A stretch of 64,000 nucleotides of DNA from RCC1774 sp050330855 (GTDB lineage Bacteria > Cyanobacteriota > Cyanobacteriia > Thermosynechococcales > Thermosynechococcaceae): contig JBHJNL010000007.1 of assembly GCA_050330855.1 (NCBI GenBank), forward strand, positions 1-64,000, written 5' to 3'. Positions 34,471 to 44,400 of the stretch are shown here, in pieces. The notes beneath the pieces were generated by a model that had not been told where the DNA came from, did no database searches, and saw only the letters and a list, made by a program, of their open reading frames with translations. The translations under genes and the position numbers were made by a program. Every line of letters starts with the position of its first letter. Within the stretch, counting starts at the first letter, position 1.

Positions 34471-35844
34471 CTAAATCCACGAAAGGAAAGGGAGTCGCAA
34501 CTGCCAGCCCGTTTGAGACAGCGGCAGTCCCAGGTAAATGGGGAGCCAGAACAGAAAGCCCAGCAGCGCTAGGCCAAGGATCGTCACAGCGGTGAGCCTG
34601 AAGGGGCGGCTGGCGTCGAGCCACCGATCGATTAGCCATGCTGCGGCCATGCTGCTGAAGATAGCAGCAGGTAAGTAGTGATAGATAAAGGTGCAGCGGC
34701 GAACCAGCGCCCAGGGGAGCAGGTTCGCTGTGTAGTTGATGCACAGATAGAGCGGCACCCACAGTGTTGAACTTAGCCGCAGAGAGGTTGAGGGGCCAAA
34801 GGGGTGCGATGTTTTTAATCTTGAGAAGCCCCAATAGACTAGCTGTCCCAGCAAGAGCAAAATTGCGAGGGTCGAAAACCACCAGAGTGGCGGGTTCCCC
34901 ATGCCATGGACATCGAAGATCCAGGGGGTGGCATCGGGGGGTGGCGAAGGGCCGTACACGGGCATTGGCCCATTTGGGGTAACGCCTCGCTGGTAAAAAT
35001 AGCTCAGAGGTCGAAGCATCCAGGGCCAGGTATACCAAGCGGCGCAATAGGGGTGAACGGCGGCACCGTCGCCAATGCGGCGATGATAGCCCAGGATCTC
35101 ACTGTGGATCTGCCAAAAATTGTAGTTTGTGTTCTGCTGTAAATGCGGAATCCAGATAAGGGTATAGCAGGTGGCTGCGATGATGCCGATGTAGCCCACC
35201 ATGATCAGTGGAGATAAACGGGCTAATCTGGCCGCAGGTTTCCAGGTCGGTAAGCGCTTGAATCGAGACAGCCCAGCACACAGTGCCCAAACCCCATAGG
35301 GGCCGAGGATTAGCCACAATCCATTCCATTTGACGGCAATGGTGGCACCGATACAGATGGCGGTGAGGGTCAGCCATTGCCATGACTGCCGTTTTTCTAG
35401 CGCTGTTAAGAAGCAGTAATGGGTCAGCAGGCCAAAGAAGAGTAGATAAATGTTGATGAGAGCGTAGCGAGATTCTACGAGCAATAGCCCATCGAGAACC
35501 GTAAAGCCGCCGGCAATCAAGGCAAAACGGGGGCGGTGGCTGAGGCGATAGGCAATCCCCGCTACAATGACCGGGATCAGCGATCCCACTAGGGCGTTCA
35601 TGCATCGATAGCCCCAGGGTGTAAATCCTTTCAACCCAATTGAGATCGCAATGAAATACTTCCCTAGGGGGGGGTGACCGTCGAAAAAGGGCGTTTGAGT
35701 CAGGTAGTGATGCCCAAATCGAGCAAAGTAAATCTCGTCAAAGACGAGGGTGTTGAAACGATCTAAGCCCCAAAAGCGCAGCACTAGGGCAATGACCCAG
35801 ATCAGGCCTAAGCCAAGGGGCCAAAAGAGTCGATTCTTCTGCAA
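34471..35844 (-). CDS. GT39-like (PMT family) dolichyl/polyprenyl-phosphate mannosyltransferase
   Basis: A 457-residue polytopic membrane protein with ten or more helices. The first lumenal loop has VFDEIYFARFGHHYL (the Asp-Glu of PMT enzymes) and GHPPLGKYFI, as in bacterial protein O-mannosyltransferases and related lipid-linked-sugar transferases. It probably transfers a sugar from a polyprenyl carrier to an exported protein or glycan, and the acceptor is unknown. The start is TTG 35844, with GGAG about ten bases before it, only 2 bp after the htrA-like stop, so the two are likely co-transcribed. Confidence 0.82.
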   Translation of the reverse strand: MQKNRLFWPLGLGLIWVIALVLRFWGLDRFNTLVFDEIYFARFGHHYLTQTPFFDGHPPLGKYFIAISIGLKGFTPWGYRCMNALVGSLIPVIVAGIAYRLSHRPRFALIAGGFTVLDGLLLVESRYALINIYLLFFGLLTHYCFLTALEKRQSWQWLTLTAICIGATIAVKWNGLWLILGPYGVWALCAGLSRFKRLPTWKPAARLARLSPLIMVGYIGIIAATCYTLIWIPHLQQNTNYNFWQIHSEILGYHRRIGDGAAVHPYCAAWYTWPWMLRPLSYFYQRGVTPNGPMPVYGPSPPPDATPWIFDVHGMGNPPLWWFSTLAILLLLGQLVYWGFSRLKTSHPFGPSTSLRLSSTLWVPLYLCINYTANLLPWALVRRCTFIYHYLPAAIFSSMAAAWLIDRWLDASRPFRLTAVTILGLALLGFLFWLPIYLGLPLSQTGWQLRLPFLSWI

Positions 35845-35846
35845 GT

Positions 35847-37064
35847 CTAGGCTGCTCCCTGCATCTCGCCGGTGCGAATGGCGAGGGTTTGCGTTTGTTC
35901 GCCGCGCTGAATCACCAATTGGAGCTGCTGGCCGACTTCACAGTTCTCGACCAGTGTTTGCAGTTGACTAGCATTTTGGACAGCCTGGTCATCTACACTG
36001 AGGATGACATCACCCCATCGTATGCCTGCAGAGGCAGCGGGGGTATTGGGAAAGACCTGTACCACAAGGACGCCCTTTGTCTCAGGCAACAGGACAGGAG
36101 AATTTGGATTTCTATTATTCTCTTGGGCTGATTCAGGGGTGAGGGTGGTCATTTGCACCCCGATATAGGGATGGAGAATTTTCTCGCCACGAACCAACCG
36201 ATCTTTAAGACTTTTGGCTTTGTCGATGGGGATCGCGAAGCCAATGCCCATGGCATCGGCTCGAATGGCGGTGTTGATGCCAATCACTTCGCCGCGATCG
36301 CTGAGCAGTGGTCCCCCAGAATTGCCAGGGTTAATAGCCGCATCGGTTTGAATAAAATCTAGACGTTTGCCAGGGATGCCAATTTCAGCACTAGTGCGGT
36401 GCAGCGTACTAATGATGCCAAGGGTGACAGTGTTATCGAGGCCGACGGGGTTACCGACAGCGATCGCCCAATCCCCTACTTCTACTTGCTCAGAGTTACC
36501 GAGGGGAGCAACCGGCAAGCTGCCTTCTACGTTTTGCAATTTGACGACGGCGAGATCAGACACTTCATCAACGCCTTTGACTTCGCCCTTATATTCTCGG
36601 CCATCTTTGAGGGTGACCAGAACGGTATCGGCCTTGCTGACGACATGGGCGTTGGTGAGTACAATACCGCTCTCGTCAATGATAAAGCCAGATCCTTGAC
36701 CTCTCAGCCGATCTTCATGGGGGCTGCGAGGGAACGCATCGGGACCAAAGAATTCTCGTAGCGAGGGATCATCAAAAAAAGAGTCTACCGAGGAGTGCTT
36801 AATGGTTTGCTCGGTGTCAATGCGAACGACGGTGGGACCGACTTTATCCAGGGCTGCGGCAATGAAGTTGTGAGCCTTGGGGGCTGTTGTACTCTGCGGG
36901 AGCTGTTCGACAGCCTCAATGGGAATCGCTGCCGGATAGGCCACTAGGCTTGTCAATGAACCTGCCGTGGCTTTAGGGGGAGTAAACCCAAACCAAAGCA
37001 GCGCCATCAACCCCAACACAGACAGCAATCTTTGGGCTGGCGGGCTGAACACTGATTTGCTCAT
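35847..37064 (-). CDS. HtrA/Deg-family serine protease
   Basis: A periplasmic/thylakoid-lumen quality-control protease with one PDZ domain, about 405 residues. The N-terminal hydrophobic segment (LLSVLGLMALLWFGF) serves as signal or anchor. The catalytic triad is visible: His in VLTNAHVV, Asp in SDLAVVKL and Ser in INPGNSGGPLL. The PDZ domain fills the last 100 residues (VLVVQVFPNTPAASAGIRWGDVI). It is like HhoA/HhoB/HtrA of cyanobacteria, and the paralogue cannot be assigned. ATG 37064, with GAGG six bases upstream, is preferred to TTG 37076. Confidence 0.93.
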   Translation of the reverse strand: MSKSVFSPPAQRLLSVLGLMALLWFGFTPPKATAGSLTSLVAYPAAIPIEAVEQLPQSTTAPKAHNFIAAALDKVGPTVVRIDTEQTIKHSSVDSFFDDPSLREFFGPDAFPRSPHEDRLRGQGSGFIIDESGIVLTNAHVVSKADTVLVTLKDGREYKGEVKGVDEVSDLAVVKLQNVEGSLPVAPLGNSEQVEVGDWAIAVGNPVGLDNTVTLGIISTLHRTSAEIGIPGKRLDFIQTDAAINPGNSGGPLLSDRGEVIGINTAIRADAMGIGFAIPIDKAKSLKDRLVRGEKILHPYIGVQMTTLTPESAQENNRNPNSPVLLPETKGVLVVQVFPNTPAASAGIRWGDVILSVDDQAVQNASQLQTLVENCEVGQQLQLVIQRGEQTQTLAIRTGEMQGAA

Positions 37065-37201
37065 AGATATCCTCAACTGGGCAGCAACACTTTACGCAAT
37101 AACTAGACGCAACAGGTACGCTATAACAAGTTTAATTGTTTCCCCCGACCGCGACGTCGGTCATGGGTGGGGTTCTCCGTACTGATTCTGTTCCATCTAT
37201 T

Positions 37202-37627
37202 ATGAGCCAATCGACTTCCCCTGAGCTGATTAATCCAATGCAGGCTGATCCGAAATATGGTGAGCGAGCGATCGCAGCGGGTGAACTAACGACATTCCCG
37301 AACCCTCGACCGGGACGGCGCTACAGTATTCAAATTTCGCTGCCGGAATTTACCTGTAAGTGCCCCTTCTCGGGCTACCCTGATTTTGCCACTATTCATG
37401 TCACCTACAGCCCTGACCAGCGAGTGGTGGAGCTGAAGGCGCTGAAGTTGTATATCAATGGGTACCGCGATCGCTATATCTCTCACGAGGAATCGGTTAA
37501 TCAGATTATGGATGATATCGTGGCCGCTATTGACCCGTTAGAGATCACGGTGACCGGAGATTTCTCGCCGCGCGGCAATGTTCACACCGTCATTGAAGTC
37601 CATCATCAGCAGGCATCGGTCACCTGA
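37202..37627 (+). CDS. queF: 7-cyano-7-deazaguanine reductase
   Basis: An NADPH-dependent nitrile reductase converting preQ0 to preQ1 in queuosine tRNA modification. Short monomer-type QueF of 141 residues: EFTCKCPFSGYPDFATIHVTY contains the nucleophilic Cys and the proton-donor Asp, followed by VVELKALKLYINGYRDRYISHEE, the QueF motif with catalytic Glu. ATG 37202 (MSQSTSPEL) is the natural start. It is followed by a sugar symporter gene 43 bp downstream, probably unrelated. Confidence 0.95.
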   Translation: MSQSTSPELINPMQADPKYGERAIAAGELTTFPNPRPGRRYSIQISLPEFTCKCPFSGYPDFATIHVTYSPDQRVVELKALKLYINGYRDRYISHEESVNQIMDDIVAAIDPLEITVTGDFSPRGNVHTVIEVHHQQASVT

Positions 37628-37670
37628 ACGACATCGGTGCGGGACAATAGGGAATCAGTCACCCGTAGAG

Positions 37671-39149
37671 ATGTCATCTCCTATGCCTCCATCCAATGGC
37701 CCTAACTCCGCTGCCCGTTCTGAGTATGAGCGTCCGCTGAGCTTCTGGACGAAGCTGGCCTTCGGCGCTGGCGACCTAGGACCGGCTATGGGTGCGAACC
37801 TGATCATCTTTTTTCAGCTTATTTTCTTAACCAACGTGGCAGGGATTCCGGCGGGACTGGCGGGCAGCATCTTACTGGTAAGCAAAATTTGGGACGCCGT
37901 CAATGATCCGATTGTAGGGGTATTGACGGATAAAACTCAGTCCAAGCGCTGGGGGCGGCGGCTACCCTGGCTGCTTTACGGAGCCGTTCCCTTTGGTTTC
38001 TTTTCTTTTCTGCTTTGGATTGTGCCGAGCATCGGTGGAACGCCTTTGAGTCGGTGGTGGTTGCTGGCTTACTACATCTTAATCGGAGCGATTGGTCAGG
38101 TGTTTTACACCGTGGTGAATTTGCCCTATACCGCCATGACCCCAGAGCTAACCCAAGACTATGACGAACGGACTCAGCTCAATAGCTATCGATTCGCCTT
38201 CTCCATTGGCGGCAGTATTCTATCGCTGATTCTGGTGCAGATTATTTTCCTGAAAATTCCAGAGTCGCAGCAAGAACTGCAGTATCTTGTCCTGGGAGCT
38301 TTGACCAGTGCGATCGGAATTCTAGCCCTTTACTGGTGTGTCTTTGGGACTCGAAAGCGTGCCTTAGTCTTTGAGGCACAGCGTACTCTAACCCCCCAAG
38401 AAGACATACTTCCATTGGCCTCGCAGTTCAAAATCGCGCTCAGCAACCGCCCTTTCTTATTCGTCATCGGCATCTATCTTTGTTCATGGCTGGCGGTGCA
38501 AATTACCGCTAGCATTATTCCCTACTTTGTTGTTAATGCAATGGGGCTTAGGCAATCGGATATTCCCTCTGTGCTGATTGGGGTCCAAGGGACTGCCTTA
38601 GTGATGCTGTTTGTCTGGGGTGCTCTCAGCAAAAAACTGGGCAAGAAAGCGGTTTATTTTATGGGTATGAGCCTATGGATCATTGCTCAAATTGGACTGT
38701 TTTTTCTGCAGCCCGGTCAGGTGGGACTGATGTATGGATTGGCGGTCATGGCCGGCATTGGGGTTTCGACGGCTTACCTGATTCCCTGGTCAATGCTGCC
38801 AGATGTTATTGAACTTGATGAGCTACAGACAGGACAACGCCGGGAAGGGGTTTTCTATGGCTTTATGGTGCTACTCCAGAAGCTTGGACTTGCACTGGGT
38901 CTCTTTGTCGTGGGGCTGGGCCTGCAAGCATCTGGCTTTTTAGAAGCCGCACCAGGGGAACCTTTACCCGTACAGCCTGCGTCTGCGGTACAGGCGATTC
39001 GGCTCGCAATCGGCCCCTTGCCAACGCTGTCGCTTATTGCTGGACTATTCTTGACCTACTACTACCCCATCAGCCGGGAAGTACATGCCGAAATTCTGCT
39101 TAAGCTACGAGAGAAGCGCATTATCGCTGACCAAGAGCCAGAAAAATAA
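37671..39149 (+). CDS. GPH-family sugar:cation symporter (MFS)
   Basis: A 12-helix major-facilitator transporter of the glycoside-pentoside-hexuronide group, about 490 residues. It has KLAFGAGDLGPAMG at the first helix, SKIWDAVNDPIVGVLTDKTQSKRWGRRLPWLLYGA (the MelB/GPH signature including the conserved Asp residues), and LPYTAMTPELTQDYDERTQLNSYR. The substrate, a sugar or related compound, is not predictable. ATG 37671 is preferred over an upstream in-frame start that would overlap queF. Confidence 0.9.
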   Translation: MSSPMPPSNGPNSAARSEYERPLSFWTKLAFGAGDLGPAMGANLIIFFQLIFLTNVAGIPAGLAGSILLVSKIWDAVNDPIVGVLTDKTQSKRWGRRLPWLLYGAVPFGFFSFLLWIVPSIGGTPLSRWWLLAYYILIGAIGQVFYTVVNLPYTAMTPELTQDYDERTQLNSYRFAFSIGGSILSLILVQIIFLKIPESQQELQYLVLGALTSAIGILALYWCVFGTRKRALVFEAQRTLTPQEDILPLASQFKIALSNRPFLFVIGIYLCSWLAVQITASIIPYFVVNAMGLRQSDIPSVLIGVQGTALVMLFVWGALSKKLGKKAVYFMGMSLWIIAQIGLFFLQPGQVGLMYGLAVMAGIGVSTAYLIPWSMLPDVIELDELQTGQRREGVFYGFMVLLQKLGLALGLFVVGLGLQASGFLEAAPGEPLPVQPASAVQAIRLAIGPLPTLSLIAGLFLTYYYPISREVHAEILLKLREKRIIADQEPEK

Positions 39150-39653
39150 GATCTGACTTCGCGCTTTATGAGAGAGATATCAATGAATGTAACAATCATC
39201 AAATTGTATTAAGAAATACTTCGTAATCTTGATCCCGTTGTTAACTTATGCTTACTGGCTGTTTTGTCAGCCGATTGTCTTTGGGAGGAATAAGTTAATG
39301 CCTGTCATCTTGGGTCACTTCGTTAACTAATCACTGCTTGTCCAACAGTCCTGTAGATCTATTCGTTCTGTTGTTGACGCTTCCCCTCTCTTACTGATTC
39401 TTTAAGTTTTAATTTACGCTCGGCTGAGCTTGGGAGTGATCTGTGATCTTCCGGGCTAGGTCAATGCCTTTTTAATAAATTCTGATTTCCCCGTTGATGA
39501 CCGTCACTAGGTCAATACTCAGGGGCTGGAGCGGTGTGTTTTTGTCTGTTCATGAGCCTTGTCGGCTACCGAATCAATCGGTGTCTGTGCTGAAGGGCTA
39601 GTGAATGTATTCAAACGTCGATGCCGCAGCCCTTCACATTGGAAATTATCTCA
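39150..39653. other. 504-bp spacer with a possible 10-codon ORF
   Basis: An AT-rich spacer between the symporter and the SDR gene. It contains a small hairpin GGCTG-TTTTG-TCAGCC at about 39257-39272. Beyond the minimal ORF at 39298-39330 no gene of credible size was seen. The SDR promoter should lie here, but no convincing -35/-10 pair was found. Confidence 0.45.
39298..39330 (+). CDS. possible 10-residue leader peptide
   Basis: ATG is preceded by GGGAGGAAT at 39282-39290, seven bases upstream, a near-ideal ribosome-binding site. It opens a frame of ten codons, MPVILGHFVN, then TAA. No attenuator-like structure follows and there is no run of a single regulatory amino acid. It lies about 320 bp before the SDR gene. 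It may be chance. Confidence 0.2.
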   Translation: MPVILGHFVN

Positions 39654-40463
39654 ATGAACATTCAAGGAAAAACAGCTCTCGTAACAGGAGCCTCTCGTGG
39701 TATTGGGCGGGCGATCGCCCTCGAACTTGCCCACAAAGGTGCAACCTGCCTGATTCTGGTCGCCCGCGATCTCCAGCGTCTTAATGAGGTTGCCGCAGAG
39801 ATTGCCATGATGGGCGTTAAGGCCATTGTGCTCCCGTTAGATTTAACCGAAACGGCTACGGTCAGAATTGCGATCGCACAGGCTTGGCAGCGGCAGGGAC
39901 CGATTCATTTGCTGGTCAACTGTGCTGGAGTGGCGCACCAATCTTCTTTTTTGCAAGCCCGACTGCCCCAGGTTCAAGGCGAGATTGCGCTTAACCTAAT
40001 GGGGACTTATACCATTACCCACCTGATTGCTCGGCGGATGGCCCGTCGCCGAGAGGGTCGCATCGTTAATGTTTCGAGCTTGATGGGCAAAATCGCGGCT
40101 CCCTCAATGGCAACCTATTCAGCCACAAAATTTGCGCTGGTGGGCTTTACCCATGCCCTCAGAGGGGAGTTAGCGGCTCACAATATTCGTGTCACGGCCC
40201 TGCTGCCGTCGCTGACTGAAACCGATATGGTTCGAGATCTCGAACGATTTCGCTGGGTGATTCCCACCTCCCCTGAGACGGTGGCTCAGGTGCTCGTGAA
40301 CAATCTAGAGAAAGAATCAGCAGAAATTCTGGTGGGTTGGCAGAGTTATCTCGCCGTTTGGTGTAGCCGTATCGCCCCTGGTCTGCTGGAAAAGGTTCTG
40401 CAGATCGCCGCTCCAAAATCCGCTTCGCTGAAGTATCGCGCTGTGGGAACAGCTCAAATTTAG
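39654..40463 (+). CDS. short-chain dehydrogenase (fatty-acyl/3-ketoacyl reductase type)
   Basis: A 269-residue SDR with TGASRGIGRAIALEL, LVNCAGVAH, the catalytic Ser in NVSSLMGKIAAPSMATYSATKFAL (YSATK pair) and the substrate loop PSLTETDMV. The C-terminal extension of about 40 residues is hydrophobic/basic (YLAVWCSRIAPGLLEKVLQI), as in membrane-associated lipid-active SDRs. The substrate is unknown. ATG 39654 fits; the open frame begins 11 codons earlier. A DUF4262 gene follows after 37 bp with a strong ribosome-binding site. Confidence 0.85.
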   Translation: MNIQGKTALVTGASRGIGRAIALELAHKGATCLILVARDLQRLNEVAAEIAMMGVKAIVLPLDLTETATVRIAIAQAWQRQGPIHLLVNCAGVAHQSSFLQARLPQVQGEIALNLMGTYTITHLIARRMARRREGRIVNVSSLMGKIAAPSMATYSATKFALVGFTHALRGELAAHNIRVTALLPSLTETDMVRDLERFRWVIPTSPETVAQVLVNNLEKESAEILVGWQSYLAVWCSRIAPGLLEKVLQIAAPKSASLKYRAVGTAQI

Positions 40464-40500
40464 ACTCATTTTTAACGTACACAACGCAGAAGGAGACATC

Positions 40501-40944
40501 ATGAAAAAAACAAGCTTCAACCAACGCCTTGAACGACTGCTCAGCTCTGGGAGCTGCCCTCCCCTATCTTATCCAGAACAGGTCTTAGACGATATTCGCG
40601 ATCGCAAATGCCACATTGTCAAAGTCATAGGTAACGATCAGCAGCCCGACTATGCCTACAGTATTGGGTTGTGGCACCACTTCAATCATCCTGAGGTCAT
40701 CGCCTTTGGTCCACCCGACCCGGTCGGCGAGAAACTCATTCGTGATATTCAGACCCTCGTTAAGGTGGGTCAGCCCCCCCCGATTCAACAAGCCCTGGGG
40801 CTTCCTGTACAGAACGGCCCAGCACACCTGCAGCCCATTGCAGATGAGCAATGGATCCGTCATTTTCTCAATGGTGCCGACTGGTTCTACGATCGAGAAT
40901 CTTTCCCGGTTCTAGAGCTATGCTGGATGTCGCCTCAGGGCTGA
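40501..40944 (+). CDS. DUF4262 domain protein
   Basis: A 147-residue protein. The DUF4262 core is HIVKVIGNDQQPDYAYSIGLWHHFNHPEVIAFG, followed by a helix (GEKLIRDIQTLVKVG) and ending FPVLELCWMSPQG. The family has no known function. The ATG has AAGGAG seven bases upstream. It follows the SDR gene by 37 bp, perhaps in one transcript. Confidence 0.82.
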   Translation: MKKTSFNQRLERLLSSGSCPPLSYPEQVLDDIRDRKCHIVKVIGNDQQPDYAYSIGLWHHFNHPEVIAFGPPDPVGEKLIRDIQTLVKVGQPPPIQQALGLPVQNGPAHLQPIADEQWIRHFLNGADWFYDRESFPVLELCWMSPQG

Positions 40945-41010
40945 GGCAGATTAGAGTGATGCGTCGCTTCGCCCTGGTAGAATTCCAAAGGAACTCACTG
41001 GAGCTTAGCG

Positions 41011-41307
41011 ATGACTGATTCCCAACCTTCTTCAACGACCGGTGCTGATGCTGTGGATGTTGCGATCGCAAAGGGGCTTGACCTAGACGGCTCCCCGATT
41101 CCGGCGGCCAAGCTTGATGTGTACACCAAAGTGATGGCTTTTGAGGCAGGTCGCCAACGCAGTGGGGTTACCAATACCATGCGATCTCGAACGGTTCGGA
41201 TTGGTGCCAAGCACTTGCCCCAGGCTGAACTCAATCAAATGCTGATTGATGCTGACTGGGCACCCCTGAAAGCGAAAGAAATCGCGTTCTACTATGGCAA
41301 CGCCTAA
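41011..41307 (+). CDS. small conserved-looking cyanobacterial protein, function unknown
   Basis: A 98-residue soluble protein. After a polar N-terminus it reads AIAKGLDLDGSPIPAAKLDVYTKVMAFE, then RQRSGVTNTMRSRTVRIGAKHLPQAELNQMLIDA and ends with KAKEIAFYYGNA. The regular helix pattern, good codon use and GGAG upstream of the ATG mark it as real. I cannot name a family or function. It precedes the large kinase gene by 134 bp. Confidence 0.65.
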   Translation: MTDSQPSSTTGADAVDVAIAKGLDLDGSPIPAAKLDVYTKVMAFEAGRQRSGVTNTMRSRTVRIGAKHLPQAELNQMLIDADWAPLKAKEIAFYYGNA

Positions 41308-41441
41308 AGCAGGCTTTGATCGATATTTTTCGATCGGTCAGAAATGATCCCATAGAGCAAAAATAGGGCATACGAAGGATAGATATCAGACTGTTTATGG
41401 GCTGATCTATCTCTGACTAATCCTGTTTTGCTTACCTCAGT

Positions 41442-44400
41442 ATGATGAAAACGGCCACCCATGAACGGCTCCTTGACGTTCTCTACGACAGCGAGAAAAC
41501 ACGGGTCTATCGGTGTCAACGAGGCTCTAAAACCGTTATTGTCAAGCTGCTCAAGCAGGACTATCCCAGCTTGACCGAGCTGACCCGTTTTCGGAATCAC
41601 TACATCATTACGCAGCAGCTAGACTGCCCTGGTATTGTCAAGCCCCTGAACTTGGAATCAACCCAGCACAGCGGTTTAGCAATGGTGATGGCTGATGAGG
41701 GCTTGATATCTTTACGGGCTTATCAAGATCGTCTGCCGCTGAGGCAGTGTTCACTGTCTGACTTCTTCTCCATCGCGATTCAACTGGCGGACGTCTTCTC
41801 TGAACTGCAGCGATGTCGAATCATTCACAAGGATATTAAGCCTGACAATATTCTGATCGAGCCTCAAACCGGATTAGTGAAGCTCACGGATTTTAGTTTG
41901 GCAACCCTGCTGCCGCGCGAGACGCCAGACCCTGTACCGCCTCGATCTCTTGAGGGAACACTGGCCTATCTCTCACCGGAGCAAACCGGGCGCATGAATC
42001 GGGGCGTTGATTACCGGAGTGATTTTTACGCCCTAGGGATCACCTTCTATGAGTTGCTGTCAGGCGATCTGCCTTTTAAGGTGCAAGACCCCATTCAGAT
42101 GGTGCATTGCCATCTTGCTCAGCAGCCCACCTTCCTTGATGAGAAGAACCCAGCGATTCCACTGATGCTGTCTCAGGTGGTGCATAAGTTACTTGAAAAG
42201 AATCCGGCAGAACGCTACCAGTCAGCCACAGGGCTGAAGCTTGACCTACAGGAGTGTCAACGTCAGTTTGCAGAAAAGATGCCCGCTCCTTTTCTCTTGG
42301 GCTGTCAAGATCGATGCGATCGCTTCGCTCTGCCTGAGCGGCTCTATGGCCGGGAGACAGAGGTAGAAGCCTTGCTGTCAGCCTTTGCTAGGGTTGCCAG
42401 CCCTCAGCCACAATATCAGGGGGCAGCGTTGCCTGTGGAGACCTATGCCCAAGCTGAACTCCTTCTTGTCGCAGGATTTTCAGGAATTGGCAAAACGGCT
42501 GTCATTCACGAAATTCATCGACCCGTGCTGCGTCAGAATGGCTATTTCATCCAGGGAAAGTTTGACCAGTTCCATCGCCATATTCCGTTCTCAGGCTTTC
42601 TTCAAGCACTGCAGGACTTGATCGCACAGCTTCTCACCGAGCAGGATGAAGCCCTTCAGGTATGGCAGATCCAGCTCAATGCGGCATTAGGAGCTAACGC
42701 TCAGGTCCTTATTGATGCGATCCCGGCTCTGGAAACGGTGATGGGGCCACAGCCAGCCCTGCCTCAACTGGGTGCAGCGGCGGCTCAAAATCGCTTTAAT
42801 CAAGCCTTTTGTCACTTCATTAAGGTGTTTGCGACGGTCTCGCATCCCCTTGTGATTTTTCTCGATGACCTCCAGTGGATTGACTCTGCATCCTTGCAGT
42901 TAATGCAGCAGATACTCTGCGAGATTCCTGATATTCACCTCCTTCTGTTGGGAGCCTATCGCGATAATGAAGTGACGCCGAGCCATCCGTTGATGATGCT
43001 CGTGGGTGATCTACCCCAGACTCGTGTTCGTCTTTTAACGCTGCAGGCGCTGCCGCAAAGGGCCTTAAATGATCTGATTTCTGAAACTCTCAACTGTTCA
43101 AGTGCTGCCGCTGAGCCTTTAACAGATCTGGTGTTTACCCAGACTGAAGGGAATCCCTTTTTTACTCGACAGTTGCTCCAGTCGCTGCACCGCGATGGAT
43201 TGATTACCTTCGACACCGCCAGCCATCGTTGGCAGTGCGATATTGCTCAAATTAGGTTGAGTACCCTCAGTGCCAATGTGGTTGAGTTTATGATCGCTCA
43301 ACTGCGGCAGTTCCCATCTGAGACGCAAACACTGCTGCAGCTTGCGGCTTGTTTGGGGAATCAATTTGATCTACAAACCTTAGCGACCATTACTCAGCAA
43401 GAGGCTATAGCCTCGGCACTGGCCCTCTGGCCTGCAATTGAGCAGGGATTTATTTTGCCCCTCAATGAGATCTATAAGTTCTATCAGGCGCAGTCGGGAG
43501 AGGATAACCCTACCGATGTTGCTCCCCAATATTGTACCTATCGGTTTTGCCACGACCGAGTTCAGCAGGCTGCTTACGAACTCGTCCCTGCACCGCAACG
43601 ACGCCGGATTCACTGGCAACTTGGGCAGCTTTTGCGGCGTGATATTGAGCCTGAACGGTTCTCGGATTCGATCTATACCCTGGTGGGTCATCTCAATCTA
43701 GGCCGACCCAGCGCTCTATCGTTGATGGAGAGCCGAGAGCTAGCTCACCTCAATCAACGGGCCAGTCAGCAAGCTCTAGCAACGAATGCCTATGCTGAAT
43801 CAATCCGCTACGGCGATGCCGGGATTGAGCAACTTGGGGAACAAGGTTGGGATGATCAGCCTGAATTGATGCGAACGCTCCATGAATGTGTGGCAGAGGC
43901 GGCGTATCTTAAGGGAGCCTTTCGGCAATCGGAGCAAACGCTTGAAACGCTGTTTTGTCGCGTTCCTTCTCTATTCGAACAGGTCAAAGCTTACGAGATT
44001 CGCATCGAAGCCCTGAAAGCTCAGAACCGAGGAGAAGATGCGATCGCAACGGGGCTTATGATTCTCCAGCAGCTCGGCGTCTCTTTCCCTGAGCAGCCGC
44101 AGCCGCACCAGATGATGCTGTCGATGGCTAAAACGAAGCTGTGCCTATTGGGGAAATCAACTGAAGCCTTGGCTGACCTGCCCGTGATGGATCAGCCTCG
44201 GGTGTTATCTGCCTTCAGAATCATGGAGAAGCTTAGCTCTATTCTCTTCGTCAGCAATCCTCAACTCTTTGCCTTGATGGGGTTGAAACAGATTAGATTG
44301 CTGCAGCAGTATGGTAACTGCTCCTCAGCAGCCCTATCCTACCTGTTCTACGGTATCGCCCTCTGGACTGTCTTTAACGATCTTGAAAGTACCTATCAAT

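Noticed and set aside
36153..36761. Several overlapping plus-strand ORFs opposite the HtrA gene
   Set aside because: They lie antisense to an intact, conserved protease gene, and none shows domain motifs.
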